Assembly (NCBI GenBank): GCA_030706685.1
Contig: JAUZOA010000003.1
Location: 1 to 64,000, forward strand
From: Bacteroidota bacterium
Lineage (GTDB): Bacteria > Bacteroidota > Bacteroidia > Chitinophagales > Chitinophagaceae
Length of the DNA stretch: 64,000 bases
Direction: 5' to 3'
Positions 36,791-45,486 of this stretch are shown here, piece by piece (the first letter of the stretch is position 1; each line of letters starts with the position of its first letter). The position numbers and the translations under genes were made by a program. A model generated the notes under the pieces. It worked only from the letters and a program-made list of their open reading frames with translations, made no database searches and was not told the origin of the DNA.

Positions 36791-37519
36791 ATGGCAAAAC
36801 CATCGCAGCACGCTTCACCCGTTTTCACTAAAATAATTATACCGGTTGTCACTACTCTATTGGGAGCTTCCGCCCTTTATTTCCTGGGGTTCGATAAGAA
36901 ACCAGGTTCCGGACCCGAAAGTTTCCTGGTCACCAGGGAAGCCACTATCAAAGCCTGGAAATCCTTTGTGACCTCGCAGAATATCAGTTATAAGAACGGT
37001 TTGTCTATTACAGATGAATATGGAAAAAAAATCGGGGAAGAAGCCCAAAAAGGTCTTGAAGCGCTTATGCCCTTGCTCCGGGATTATGAAGAAGAATTGC
37101 TCAGGGAGTCCGGGAAAGCCACCCGGGATATTGAAGATATCCTGAAAACTGAAAATATAGACGAAGGTTTTGTATTGATGTTGAGCAGGACGCGCGACAA
37201 TGGGAAAAACCAGGAAAAAAAAGTAGCTTCTTTTTTTGATATTATTATTTCGCTGGCAAAATCCAATATAGGTGACCAGGAAAAAGGATAAAAATGGCAG
37301 GCAGAAATCACAAAATTCCAGGACATGGGAAAAAAAGTGCAGGAAAGAGCGGCTACAGAAGCTGAGGGAATTGCAAAAACTCTTTCAGAACGGTACAACC
37401 AGCCTTTCGATCTGAATGAACTCCTCGTATATGTTGATTACAAAAAAGAAAAAGAAGGAAAGAAAACGGATAATAATATTGTTACCCCTCCAAAAGATCC
37501 TAATGCCGGTACCGAATAA
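36791..37519 (+). pseudogene. Membrane-anchored helical protein interrupted by an in-frame stop
   Basis: The first part (166 residues, to the TAA at 37289) has one N-terminal membrane anchor (IIIPVVTTLLGASALYFLGF) and a long charged helical region. After the stop, the same frame continues with KWQAEITKFQDMGKKVQERAATEAEGIAKTLSERY... to a second stop at 37517. The continuity argues for one former 242-residue protein with a nonsense mutation (for example TAA from GAA), or a shorter real gene plus dead tail. I do not know the family. A further coding-like fragment follows in another frame. Confidence 0.5.
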
Positions 37520-37524
37520 AAAGA

Positions 37525-37644
37525 AAACATGCAGGTGAATGGATCATGAGAGGCGGAGCCTTTGAATTGTTCCCGAACGGCGACATGTTCCGGACATTTG
37601 AAACTAAGGGCTATGCTTCCGGCGACTGGAAGATGGAAAACTAA
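37525..37644 (+). pseudogene. Short coding-like remnant
   Basis: In a different frame from the gene upstream, the DNA reads KHAGEWIMRGGAFELFPNGD and then MFRTFETKGYASGDWKMEN before a stop. This looks like the end of a small lipocalin-like or YXXGDW-type beta domain without a start. It suggests the loss of a downstream or fused gene by deletion. Confidence 0.35.
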
Positions 37645-37823
37645 AAATGAATGCACCCAACCCGGATACTAAAAGACTTCTGTATTGACGGTGCTCTTTC
37701 CAAAGTTGTCCGCAATTATTTACCCTGACATTGCCGGGAGAAGTATGCAATTTCACGAGAAAGAACTGATTTACGGCGTGAAAATACCCTGACTGGACTG
37801 GGCATTTTCTCTACCTTCAAATC

Positions 37824-39380
37824 ATGCTTGTAAAAACTTTTGGCAGCGCCGTATATGGCGTAGAAGCCATCACTATCACAATTGAAGTGAACGGGCTTGC
37901 CTCGGGTAAGGACCCGATGATCGTAGGCTTGCCGGATAGTGCAGTAAAAGAAAGCTTACAAAGAATAGAAAGTACTTTCAAAACGAATGGTTACCTGGTG
38001 CCCAGAACAAAAGTGGTGGTTAATCTTGCACCCGCTGACATCAAAAAGAGCGGAACTCCTTTCGATCTTCCCATAGCCCTTGGCATCCTCGGAGCTTCCG
38101 GTCAATTAGGAAATAACGAGCGCCTATCCAACTATGTGATCATGGGTGAACTGAGTCTCGATGGCGAGATCCGTTCCATTAAAGGTGCATTGCCTATTGC
38201 GATACAAGCGAAGAAAGAAGGATTTAAGGGACTGATCGTCCCCGAAATGAATGCGCGGGAAGCCGGTATGGTCAGCAATCTTGAAGTATATGGTATCAGC
38301 CATATAAAAGAAGTGATTGATTTTTTTGAAAATGAAGAAAAAGGTTTAGCGCCTGTTGTCGTAAACACGAGAGAAGAATTTTTTAATTCACAGTATAATT
38401 TCGAGATCGACTTTGATGATGTAAAAGGGCAGGAAAATATCAAGCGCGCATTAGAGATCGCGGCAGCGGGAGGTCATAATGCCATACTGATTGGGCCTCC
38501 GGGCGCAGGTAAAACCATGCTTGCCAAAAGATTACCAACGATCTTACCGCCATTAAGTTTGCAGGAAGCGCTGGAAACAACAAAGATTCATTCAGTAGCC
38601 GGCAAGCTCCCTGAAAATTCAACACTGGTCTCCAAAAGACCTTTTCGTTCACCGCATCATACTATTTCAGATGTGGCATTGGTGGGAGGTGGTGGTTTGC
38701 CGCAACCGGGAGAAATTTCCCTGGCGCATAATGGTGTTTTATTCTTAGATGAATTGCCCGAGTTCAAACGAACTGTTTTGGAAGTAATGAGGCAGCCTAT
38801 GGAAGAAAGAAGAGTGACGATATCAAGAGCAAAAGTCGCTGTTGATTTCCCCGCAAGTTTTATGCTGATCGCTTCGATGAACCCCTGTCCCTGCGGTTTC
38901 TATAATCATCCCGACAGGGAATGTACCTGCCCGCCGGGCGCGGTACAGAAGTACCTCAATAAAATTTCCGGACCTTTACTGGACAGGATTGATCTGCATG
39001 TAGAAGTAACACCTGTTGCCTTCAGTGAGCTGTCCAATACGAAACAGCAGGAGAATTCGATGGATATACGCAACCGGGTCATTAAAGCGAGGGAAGTACA
39101 GGCGGAAAGATATAAGAATAATGCCGGCATTTATTGCAATGCGCAAATAAGCAGTAAGATGCTCAAGGAGATTTGTATTATCGATACAGTTGGCGCCAAT
39201 TTGCTGAAAGCCGCGATGCAGAAACTGAATTTATCAGCAAGAGCCTATGATCGTATTTTAAAAGTATCCCGGACCATTGCCGATCTTTCCGCCAGTGATG
39301 ATATCAAGCCGGAACATTTGGCGGAAGCGATACAGTACAGGAGTTTGGACAGGGAAGGTTGGGCGGGGTTAGGTATCTAA
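37824..39380 (+). CDS. yifB: YifB/ComM-family Mg-chelatase-like AAA ATPase
   Basis: A cytoplasmic AAA+ protein of 518 residues. The N-terminal ChlI-like domain begins MLVKTFGSAVYGVEAITITIEVNGLASGKDPMIVGLPDSAVKES; the P-loop is ILIGPPGAGKTMLAKRLPTILPP, then RPFRSPHHTISDVALVGGG, LFLDELPEFKR, a Cys cluster NPCPCGFYNHPDRECTCPP and a C-terminal Mg_chelatase_C domain. ComM, the better studied member, is a branch-migration helicase used in natural transformation. It stands alone. Confidence 0.93.
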   Translation: MLVKTFGSAVYGVEAITITIEVNGLASGKDPMIVGLPDSAVKESLQRIESTFKTNGYLVPRTKVVVNLAPADIKKSGTPFDLPIALGILGASGQLGNNERLSNYVIMGELSLDGEIRSIKGALPIAIQAKKEGFKGLIVPEMNAREAGMVSNLEVYGISHIKEVIDFFENEEKGLAPVVVNTREEFFNSQYNFEIDFDDVKGQENIKRALEIAAAGGHNAILIGPPGAGKTMLAKRLPTILPPLSLQEALETTKIHSVAGKLPENSTLVSKRPFRSPHHTISDVALVGGGGLPQPGEISLAHNGVLFLDELPEFKRTVLEVMRQPMEERRVTISRAKVAVDFPASFMLIASMNPCPCGFYNHPDRECTCPPGAVQKYLNKISGPLLDRIDLHVEVTPVAFSELSNTKQQENSMDIRNRVIKAREVQAERYKNNAGIYCNAQISSKMLKEICIIDTVGANLLKAAMQKLNLSARAYDRILKVSRTIADLSASDDIKPEHLAEAIQYRSLDREGWAGLGI

Positions 39381-39409
39381 AATTGCCGGATATTTTTATA
39401 ATCACCTTT

Positions 39410-40075
39410 TCATTCCAGCAAAACAATCTTATTTTTTATTGCGTAAAGTACTAGACCGACACGGTTCTTAACATTCAGCTTTTCGAATAAAGCATCCCTG
39501 TAGCCATCAATAGTGTGGATGCTAAGGTTCATTTTTTCCGCAATGTCTTTATAGGTCAGTTCTGTGCAGGCCAGTTTCAAAAATTCAATTTCACGCGGGT
39601 TCATGGATACAAGATCCTTTAAAGATTGCCCGGGCTTCGCATCGTCAAGCGTATTGATTGCATGTATCAATTTTCCTGTTACCATTTCTGTATAGTAATA
39701 CCCTTTTGATACCAGCGAAGAAAGAGCTTGTTCCAGTTCTTTTTTTCTTATATCTTTCAGTACATAACCTCTTGCTCCTGCTTTAAGCATCCGTATGATC
39801 GCATTTTCGTTTTCATACATTGACAGCACCAGCACCTTCATCTCCGGGTGATGGGCTTTTATCCACTCAGCCGTTTCAAATCCATCCATTTCTTTCATAT
39901 TGATGTCCAGCAAAATAATATCCGGGATGCCCTTGACAGGCAGTTGCTGAATAAAATCATTCCCATTATCCGCTTCAATGATCACTTTATAATCGCTGAA
40001 GCCATCAATCAGTTCCGCCAGTCCGTCCCTGAACAGCTTATGATCGTCAACAATAGCCAATTTTACTTTATCCAT
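39410..40075 (-). CDS. NarL/FixJ-family response regulator
   Basis: A 221-residue regulator. The receiver domain carries D9-D10 and the phosphoacceptor D57 (IILLDINMKEMDG); the C-terminal LuxR-type helix-turn-helix reads NPREIEFLKLACTELTYKDIAEKMNLSIHTIDGYRDALFEKLNVKNRVGLVLYA. It follows its kinase on the same strand after 18 bases. The system is divergent from the unusual gene cluster at 42.7-46 kb and is a candidate regulator of it. Confidence 0.92.
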   Translation of the reverse strand: MDKVKLAIVDDHKLFRDGLAELIDGFSDYKVIIEADNGNDFIQQLPVKGIPDIILLDINMKEMDGFETAEWIKAHHPEMKVLVLSMYENENAIIRMLKAGARGYVLKDIRKKELEQALSSLVSKGYYYTEMVTGKLIHAINTLDDAKPGQSLKDLVSMNPREIEFLKLACTELTYKDIAEKMNLSIHTIDGYRDALFEKLNVKNRVGLVLYAIKNKIVLLE

Positions 40076-40093
40076 AACCTGGGAATTGTTTAT

Positions 40094-40900
40094 TTACCCG
40101 GCGGGTGAAAAAGGTATGATCATTGAGACAGTTGTACCCATTGAAGGTACGCTTTTAACAGCAAGCGATCCGCCGATTAAATTCGCTCTCTTCTTCATAT
40201 TTTTTATACCCGCCCCGCTCCTGTGCATATTTTTTTCACCCGAATCACCGGCATCGAATCCCTTTCCATCATCTGTTATTTCAACCTGTAATTGAGTATC
40301 GGAAAAATCAAGGCTGATTTTTATCATCGTAGCTTTGGCATGCTTGATAATATTATTCAAAGATTCCTGGATGATCCGGTACAATACGATCTCTTTCGAT
40401 CCATTCAACTTTTTCTCTGTCCCGGACAGCCTGAACAAAGTCCGGTAAACGCCTGTTTTTTCCAGTAACTCGAGTTCAAATTTGATAATGGCCACAAGGC
40501 CTACATTGGCAACGTTATCAGCATCGAGAGTTTTGGAAAGATTCCTGAGATCCGATACTACTTTTTCGACCAGTTTAGTTGTGCTCTCAATTTTAGCTGC
40601 AGCTTTAGTGGTATCATTTAATTCAATAGCACTCAGGCTCAATACGACCAGCGATAATACCTGCCCCACATTATCATGAATCTCTTCCGATATGTTTTTC
40701 ATTGTTTGTTCCCTGATCTCCAACTGGGTCTTCAGTATTTCCTGGTTATATTTTTCCTTTACCGACTCCATTTCCGCCCGGTGACGCACCTGCCGGTTTT
40801 TATAGATGAATAAAAAGGAAACAATAAAGAACAGCAATATAAGTAGCACAACGGTAACGCTTATAATCATAATAAAGATATCGTTATTGCTACCACTCAT
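40094..40900 (-). CDS. HisKA_3-type sensor histidine kinase
   Basis: A 268-residue kinase with one N-terminal membrane helix (FIMIISVTVVLLILLFFIVSFLFIY), a short coiled-coil and the dimerisation box SEEIHDNVGQVLSLVVLSLSAIE with H75. The ATPase part shows VLYRIIQESLNNIIKHAKA, DDGKGFD and GAGIKNMKKRANLIGG. It has no sensing domain of its own, so a partner such as the adjacent membrane protein may provide the input. It pairs with the NarL-type regulator downstream. Confidence 0.9.
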   Translation of the reverse strand: MSGSNNDIFIMIISVTVVLLILLFFIVSFLFIYKNRQVRHRAEMESVKEKYNQEILKTQLEIREQTMKNISEEIHDNVGQVLSLVVLSLSAIELNDTTKAAAKIESTTKLVEKVVSDLRNLSKTLDADNVANVGLVAIIKFELELLEKTGVYRTLFRLSGTEKKLNGSKEIVLYRIIQESLNNIIKHAKATMIKISLDFSDTQLQVEITDDGKGFDAGDSGEKNMHRSGAGIKNMKKRANLIGGSLAVKSVPSMGTTVSMIIPFSPAG

Positions 40901-40917
40901 TACCGTCCCTGGGTTGC

Positions 40918-41580
40918 CTACTGCTCTTTTTTGGTTAATAACCGGGGAGATTTACTGCAAAAAGCCCCGATAATAAATAATATGAATAAAAGATATTTAA
41001 AAATGTAGCCAAACCTGTAGGTGCGCCTGGCCAGTTCCATCGATTGCCGGATCATATAATTGAGCATCCCTTCAATGACCAGGTTACCTGTATAGTAAAA
41101 AAGTATTCCCACGCATATCCAAAACATCGGGAAACGATGCAGAACTGTCACCTGCTGCAGCAAAAGTATTTCCCGGAGGAAAAAAAGAGAGATAAAAACC
41201 AGGATGACCGACTCAATGATAATGATATTGGAATTGTTGGTATCAACCGGTTGAATAAAAACAGAAAACAAAACACTTAATGCAACAAAAAAAGGAACCG
41301 ACAGGAGTATTATTCTTTTTATAGCTTTATTGACGATAACATCCCTGAAAAGCATGCTTAAAATTACATATTCCAGCGGTGTCGATATATGAAAAACAAA
41401 AAGATTGTTTGTTAAACCTCCATATTTCACCAGGTATATCGCTACCGCTGAAGTAAAAAACCACAGTATCATCAGCAAGATCACCATTCTTACATACCGT
41501 GGCTTTTTACCGAAGCCTCCCAGGTAAGAAATCAGGGTAATAAAAAGTAATACAAAATATACCTTATTATATATATTCAT
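40918..41580 (-). CDS. Polytopic membrane protein next to a two-component system
   Basis: A 220-residue protein with about seven membrane helices (VYFVLLFITLISYLGGF, MVILLMILWFFTSAVAIYLV, IIIIESVILVFISLFFLREIL, FMWI-like FPMFWICVGILFYYTGNLVIEG and others). Proteins of this kind are often found directly upstream of HisKA_3 kinases in this phylum. It ends 17 bases before the kinase gene, so the three are co-transcribed. It may be the sensing partner, by position. Confidence 0.7.
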   Translation of the reverse strand: MNIYNKVYFVLLFITLISYLGGFGKKPRYVRMVILLMILWFFTSAVAIYLVKYGGLTNNLFVFHISTPLEYVILSMLFRDVIVNKAIKRIILLSVPFFVALSVLFSVFIQPVDTNNSNIIIIESVILVFISLFFLREILLLQQVTVLHRFPMFWICVGILFYYTGNLVIEGMLNYMIRQSMELARRTYRFGYIFKYLLFILFIIGAFCSKSPRLLTKKEQ

Positions 41581-41613
41581 CCGGATGCTTATTACGCCGG
41601 TTCAGGGTACTAC

Positions 41614-42330
41614 TTATTTCTGCGCGTCCTTATACTGCCTGGTAATGATCGTTTTCATTGTATTATCCAATAACAGCGCATAAGGCGGACAATCTGGCGG
41701 GCACTTGCCGGTGGAGTCCATCCCTCTTGCCATGTCCAGCAAACTACAACAATCCGGCGGGCATTTGCCGGTTGAATCAGGATCTCCTAATGAAAGGGCA
41801 AAGACGGGTTTCTCTCCCGGGAGTATGCAGTATTCCATTTGTGCCTGCATTGGCAATACGGAAATACTAATGCCTCCTGCATTATGTATAAATGCTGAGT
41901 CTATTTTTATATGATACCCGGGAGGAATTTTATTTCCCGGCACATTCTTACTCTTTAAAAACCCGACATACCAGCCGGACTGGATCTCAAAAGCCTTACT
42001 GTTTATCTTACCGCTGAGGTTTTTTAATCCATTTTCATCCTGGTAAAAGATCAACAGGTCTAAATCATTTTTCCCCATGTTATTGCTATGTTTTACGGGG
42101 TAAATATTGAGCAATATTTTCTTGCCTTTTGATTTGAGGAGAGCTTCCTTTATTTCTGCAGCTTTTATTATTTTAAATATTCTGGTATCCCCGTTGGAAT
42201 CGTCTCTCTTTTTTTCTCCGCTATGCGCGGAATTTTTCTCCGATGAAATACAACTTAGCAGGAAAAAACATCCGGATAAGAATGTGAGGCCGGCGAGTAC
42301 ACGCCATTGCTGAAAGTTATTAATTCGCAT
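41614..42330 (-). CDS. Lipoprotein with duplicated DSTGKCPPDC motif
   Basis: A 238-residue predicted lipoprotein (LLSC lipobox, Cys27; Cys21 is an alternative). The middle has a beta-rich domain (ILLNIYPVKHSN...DLLIFYQDENGLKNLSGKI). Near the end, DSTGKCPPDC occurs twice, ten residues apart, and the DNA is similarly repeated (GCGGGCAYTTGCCGGT). The Cys-Pro-rich tail may bind a metal or form disulfides. It is the first gene of the leftward transcript that includes the two-component system. I do not know the family. Confidence 0.7.
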   Translation of the reverse strand: MRINNFQQWRVLAGLTFLSGCFFLLSCISSEKNSAHSGEKKRDDSNGDTRIFKIIKAAEIKEALLKSKGKKILLNIYPVKHSNNMGKNDLDLLIFYQDENGLKNLSGKINSKAFEIQSGWYVGFLKSKNVPGNKIPPGYHIKIDSAFIHNAGGISISVLPMQAQMEYCILPGEKPVFALSLGDPDSTGKCPPDCCSLLDMARGMDSTGKCPPDCPPYALLLDNTMKTIITRQYKDAQK

Positions 42331-42681
42331 ATATCAATTTTTTAATGGTGATGAATAGTGATACGAAGGTGCATTCTCCGGCCAGTCCTTCGCTCCATGA
42401 TTTTAGGGGTATTTATTCCCGGAAAACACCCTGTCTGCCGGGTAAATCTTTTCGTTAATGGCCCCTTTTTACACCTTTCCCGGAAGGGAATTCATCCTGC
42501 CGGTCATTTTAAATCACTGCTTGAAAAACAATTCTTTCCCCCTGTTCATGGGCTGATCGCTGAAAGAAATTTGCTCAAAGAATTTCAATCATCCAATCAA
42601 GATGATAAAAGGATAAACGAGGTTCATTACTCCGCGTAAGCGGAAAAAATAAAACCCCTTTTTCATTTAAAAAAAATCATC
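42331..42681. other. Divergent region before the unknown cluster
   Basis: This 351-base gap separates the lipoprotein/two-component transcript from the rightward cluster and must hold both promoters. An open frame at 42358-42639 has no protein character. GTAAGCGGAAAA at 42636-42647 resembles the conserved loop of the leader element used further downstream, with one difference, but it lacks the closing stem. Confidence 0.5.
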
Positions 42682-43197
42682 ATGAACGCTTTAAAAAACT
42701 TCCAGCTGTTTTTCATTATTGCAGTCGTATTGTCTTCCTGCAATAGCTGTAAAACAACACCCAACAGTAATGATAAAACACCTCCCACTATCGATTGGAC
42801 AGTTGACGACAAAACCAGCGGGGCTGAAACCAAAGTAAACGGAAGCGGGTCTGTTTCCGTAAAACATGGCGATAACCTGACCATAACGGCTTGTGTAAAT
42901 GATGATGGCGGTGTAAAAGAACTCAAGTCTTCCAGCAATTTTGGTTATTCGTGTTCGGGAAACGGTATCGGGCAGAATGTAGGTCCCTCTCTTGGTGTCA
43001 TCGAAACAACGCCTTTAGGTCTTGATGCCAATGGCAAAGCCTGGTCAAGGTATTGCAAATTCTTTACGTTCTCAACAGGCTTTACCTGTTCAGAAGGGCT
43101 GAATTATAGCAGCGGTGGCTATTCCTTGAATCTTGAAGGAAAAAATTTTGCCAACCTCTCTGCCAGTGCCACCCTTACTATCAATGTAAAGCCCTGA
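42682..43197 (+). CDS. Predicted lipoprotein, first gene of the unknown cluster
   Basis: A 171-residue exported protein with a lipobox (VLSSC, Cys20). The mature part is one beta-sandwich-like domain (PPTIDWTVDDKTSG...KHGDNLTITACVNDDGGVKELKSSSNFGYSC) with further cysteines (YCKFFTFSTGFTC) that could form disulfides, ending SASATLTINVKP. This is an Ig-like layout, but I do not recognise the family. It is followed by four co-directional genes, three of which carry the same leader element. Confidence 0.65.
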   Translation: MNALKNFQLFFIIAVVLSSCNSCKTTPNSNDKTPPTIDWTVDDKTSGAETKVNGSGSVSVKHGDNLTITACVNDDGGVKELKSSSNFGYSCSGNGIGQNVGPSLGVIETTPLGLDANGKAWSRYCKFFTFSTGFTCSEGLNYSSGGYSLNLEGKNFANLSASATLTINVKP

Positions 43198-43217
43198 AGA
43201 ACTTATTCATCTCTTCT

Positions 43218-43290
43218 ATAAAAGGAGTTTGCTGAAAATCCGGAAAAGAGTAAGCGCCCGCATGCCGAAAAGGGAAATAAGAGTAGGCAA
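43218..43290 (+). promoter_or_regulatory. Leader element L1 (two hairpin units)
   Basis: Hairpin 1: GGA / 12-nt loop GTTTGCTGAAAA / TCC (43224-43241), followed by AAAAGAGTAAGC. Hairpin 2: CCC / loop GCATGCCGAAAA / GGG (43257-43274), followed by AAATAAGAGTAGGCAA. The last AGAGTAGGC ends 19 bases before the start codon of the next gene. The loop GCC could pair with the GGC of the tail as a pseudoknot. Confidence 0.6.
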
Positions 43291-43307
43291 CATTTTAATT
43301 GTTGATT

Positions 43308-45149
43308 ATGAAATACATTTTCAGGGGAAGACTATGTGGCCGCTTTTGCCATGACTGCCATGAACCCCTTGCAGGCATTAAACTAAGAATTTACCAGGCC
43401 ATACAACGAAAAGACCTGGCATTACTCGCTGTCGCAGACCCCAGCCAAACCTTTCATGAAGTAAATGCAGATGAAGAGAAAGGAAAAAATAAGTTACTGA
43501 TTGCTGAAACAGTATTGGATGCCAATGGAAATTTTTCCTTTACTATTGATGAACAAAGCGGATATAAGGGAGAAGCTTTTGATGTTGATTTTGTATGCGG
43601 AACCGGTTACGGAAAACCAAGACCCCCTAAAAAAGAAGAATTCTTTCAATTTCATATAACAACACTTCAACCACAGTGGCGGGAATCAGGAGTTGATAAG
43701 GAAAGGGTATATCAATTTGGGTGGGAGTATTGTATTCCTGCCAAGTGGTGGTGCCGGATACTGCAAAAAATTGATCGCTGGGTTATTTGCGGAAGAGTGA
43801 CTGATTGTGAAACGGATCGCCCCGCTGGAGGCGTGCGTGTGTTCGCGTTTGATGTGGATCTCATCGAGGATGATCCGCTTGGATCAGCTTATACCGATTC
43901 AAATGGTTATTTCAGGATATTTTATACTTCTGCTGATTTCTCCAAAACAATTTTCTCCTGGTTGAATGTAGAATGGCCGGCCGGACCGGATCTCTATTTC
44001 CGCATTGAATCGGCCTCTGGCCAGGTTTTATTGAATGAACCCCGCCATACCGGTCACCGGCATGACAGAACAAATGCGCATAATTGCTTCTGCATTAAAC
44101 TATGCGTTAAATATGATACACCGATTGACTTCCCCTGGTTCACTCATGTTGGAAATTATAATATCACTACTGATATCAATCCATCCGGGCTGACCATCCA
44201 TAACCGTTCTTTTGCAAGCGGCGTTGGTTTTGGCTTCTTTAGTGCAATAAAACTTTCAGGTTTTGCTACTAAGAAAGTTCCCACTGATTTAAGTAAAGCA
44301 TTGTTCTATCGTTTTATGTTCTCGTTTGATGGAACAAACTGGAACCCTGTAACTGAAACACAATCCTACCATCAACGTTTAAAAGTAGGCGTTCGCCAGA
44401 TAATATGGGGCGGAACTACCGCTTTCCAGGATATCGTCATTGATCCGACACAACCCGCTTCTGTCCCCGACAGCATTCCTCCGGATAATTCCCCCAATCC
44501 AATGCCCGATCATGTATTAAGACAGGATGCAAATGGCTGGATACGGGTAGACCAGGTTGGCCTCGACAATGGTTTTTATGGACCTTTACTCTGGGTAAAT
44601 ACAAATACTATTGTACCCGGCGGTAATGCACAAGACCCGGGCGATGTAGCAGGAAATAATCCTGTCAATCCCAAAAATGGGAAGAAAGTATTCTTTGCTT
44701 TTCAAACTACGGATGACCCGTCGAATCCCGGTTCGCCTGATTTCCGGGAACAATCAATAAAAGGCGTCACCTACATCAATAACTGGAGTGAAGTAAGATT
44801 ACTTACACTTGATGAATTAACAGCAGGCGGGGCAGGAGGTTGCAATCCCATCACAACTCATGCTCATGTACACTATACGGCAGATCATGAACTGATCGCA
44901 GGCTGGTCACTGTATGCATCTTCGGCTGCACTACCGGGTGGTATAACGATTCTTTCTCCCGGCTCATCAGGTACTGTTCCCCGTGGTCATGCTGATAATA
45001 TTGACCTTGCCAGCCCCGGAACAGTCAATCCTGCCTTTAATCTCTGGCCTTCTTGCGCGTATCGCCTGGGACTGAGTACCCGTCGTAAGCTCACCGATGG
45101 AGAGGACAATGACCTGGGCAGCCTGACAGAACTCATCTTCTGCCGTTAA
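43308..45149 (+). CDS. Large protein with transthyretin-like domains
   Basis: A 613-residue protein without a signal peptide. The N-terminus has a cysteine cluster (LCGRFCHDCHEPLAGIKLRIYQ) opening a first transthyretin/CarboxypepD-like beta domain (about 1-115, with LDANGNFSFTID). A second such domain is at about 160-270 (VICGRVTDCETDRPAGGVRVFAFDVD...YTDSNGYFRIFY). The remaining 330 residues are beta-rich with no family I know (SFDGTNWNPVTETQSYHQRLKVGVRQIIWGG). The ATG before KYIFRGR is preferred over a TTG three codons upstream. The absence of export signals is odd for such domains. Confidence 0.65.
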   Translation: MKYIFRGRLCGRFCHDCHEPLAGIKLRIYQAIQRKDLALLAVADPSQTFHEVNADEEKGKNKLLIAETVLDANGNFSFTIDEQSGYKGEAFDVDFVCGTGYGKPRPPKKEEFFQFHITTLQPQWRESGVDKERVYQFGWEYCIPAKWWCRILQKIDRWVICGRVTDCETDRPAGGVRVFAFDVDLIEDDPLGSAYTDSNGYFRIFYTSADFSKTIFSWLNVEWPAGPDLYFRIESASGQVLLNEPRHTGHRHDRTNAHNCFCIKLCVKYDTPIDFPWFTHVGNYNITTDINPSGLTIHNRSFASGVGFGFFSAIKLSGFATKKVPTDLSKALFYRFMFSFDGTNWNPVTETQSYHQRLKVGVRQIIWGGTTAFQDIVIDPTQPASVPDSIPPDNSPNPMPDHVLRQDANGWIRVDQVGLDNGFYGPLLWVNTNTIVPGGNAQDPGDVAGNNPVNPKNGKKVFFAFQTTDDPSNPGSPDFREQSIKGVTYINNWSEVRLLTLDELTAGGAGGCNPITTHAHVHYTADHELIAGWSLYASSAALPGGITILSPGSSGTVPRGHADNIDLASPGTVNPAFNLWPSCAYRLGLSTRRKLTDGEDNDLGSLTELIFCR

Positions 45150-45156
45150 CCTTTTG

Positions 45157-45197
45157 AAGGAGTAAGCCGAAAATCCTTTATTAAAAGAGTAGGCAAA
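45157..45197 (+). promoter_or_regulatory. Leader element L2 (one hairpin unit)
   Basis: A stem of five to seven pairs closed by AAGGA/TCCTT (45157-45178) presents the loop GTAAGCCGAAAA, followed by AAAAGAGTAGGCAAA. The tail ends about 15 bases before the start codon of the small membrane protein. L2 lacks the second unit present in L1 and L3. Confidence 0.65.
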
Positions 45198-45209
45198 AAA
45201 ATTATCATT

Positions 45210-45437
45210 ATGAAACTATCTCCTTTACGGGCATGGTTGCTCATCATCATCATCATTATTATCATTATCATCATTGTCATCGTGATTCTTGTCATCCCTA
45301 TTCCTGTACCGGATCCGGGAATATGTCCCGTTTGCCGTGTCAATGCAGTGAAACTATTGGGTATTGCCGGAGTGGCCCTGGGTCTTGTTTCATTAGGGCT
45401 GATAAGCAGGATAAAAAACCAGGACAGGATAAATTAA
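45210..45437 (+). CDS. Small membrane protein with a poly-isoleucine helix
   Basis: A 75-residue protein. After MKLSPLRAW comes LLIIIIIIIIIIIVIVILVI, a membrane helix made almost only of Ile, encoded by a run of ATC/ATT codons. A PIPVPDPG turn and a CPVC pair follow, then a second, glycine-rich helix (LLGIAGVALGLVSLGLI) and a basic tail. No family is known to me. The leader element directly upstream supports it as a real gene. The codon run is a trinucleotide repeat that could change length between strains. Confidence 0.6.
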   Translation: MKLSPLRAWLLIIIIIIIIIIIVIVILVIPIPVPDPGICPVCRVNAVKLLGIAGVALGLVSLGLISRIKNQDRIN

Positions 45438-45486
45438 TATGTTCGAAGATTGAACATCAAAGTCTTCCATAAATATCAAAACATTC

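Noticed and set aside
42358-42639. Open frame of 93 codons before the unknown cluster
   Set aside because: Composition is not protein-like, it has no plausible domain, and it fills the divergent promoter region.
45146-45343. Met-rich minus-strand frame opposite the poly-Ile gene
   Set aside because: It is the complement of the ATC/ATT codon run, and the plus-strand gene has a leader element and a membrane layout.
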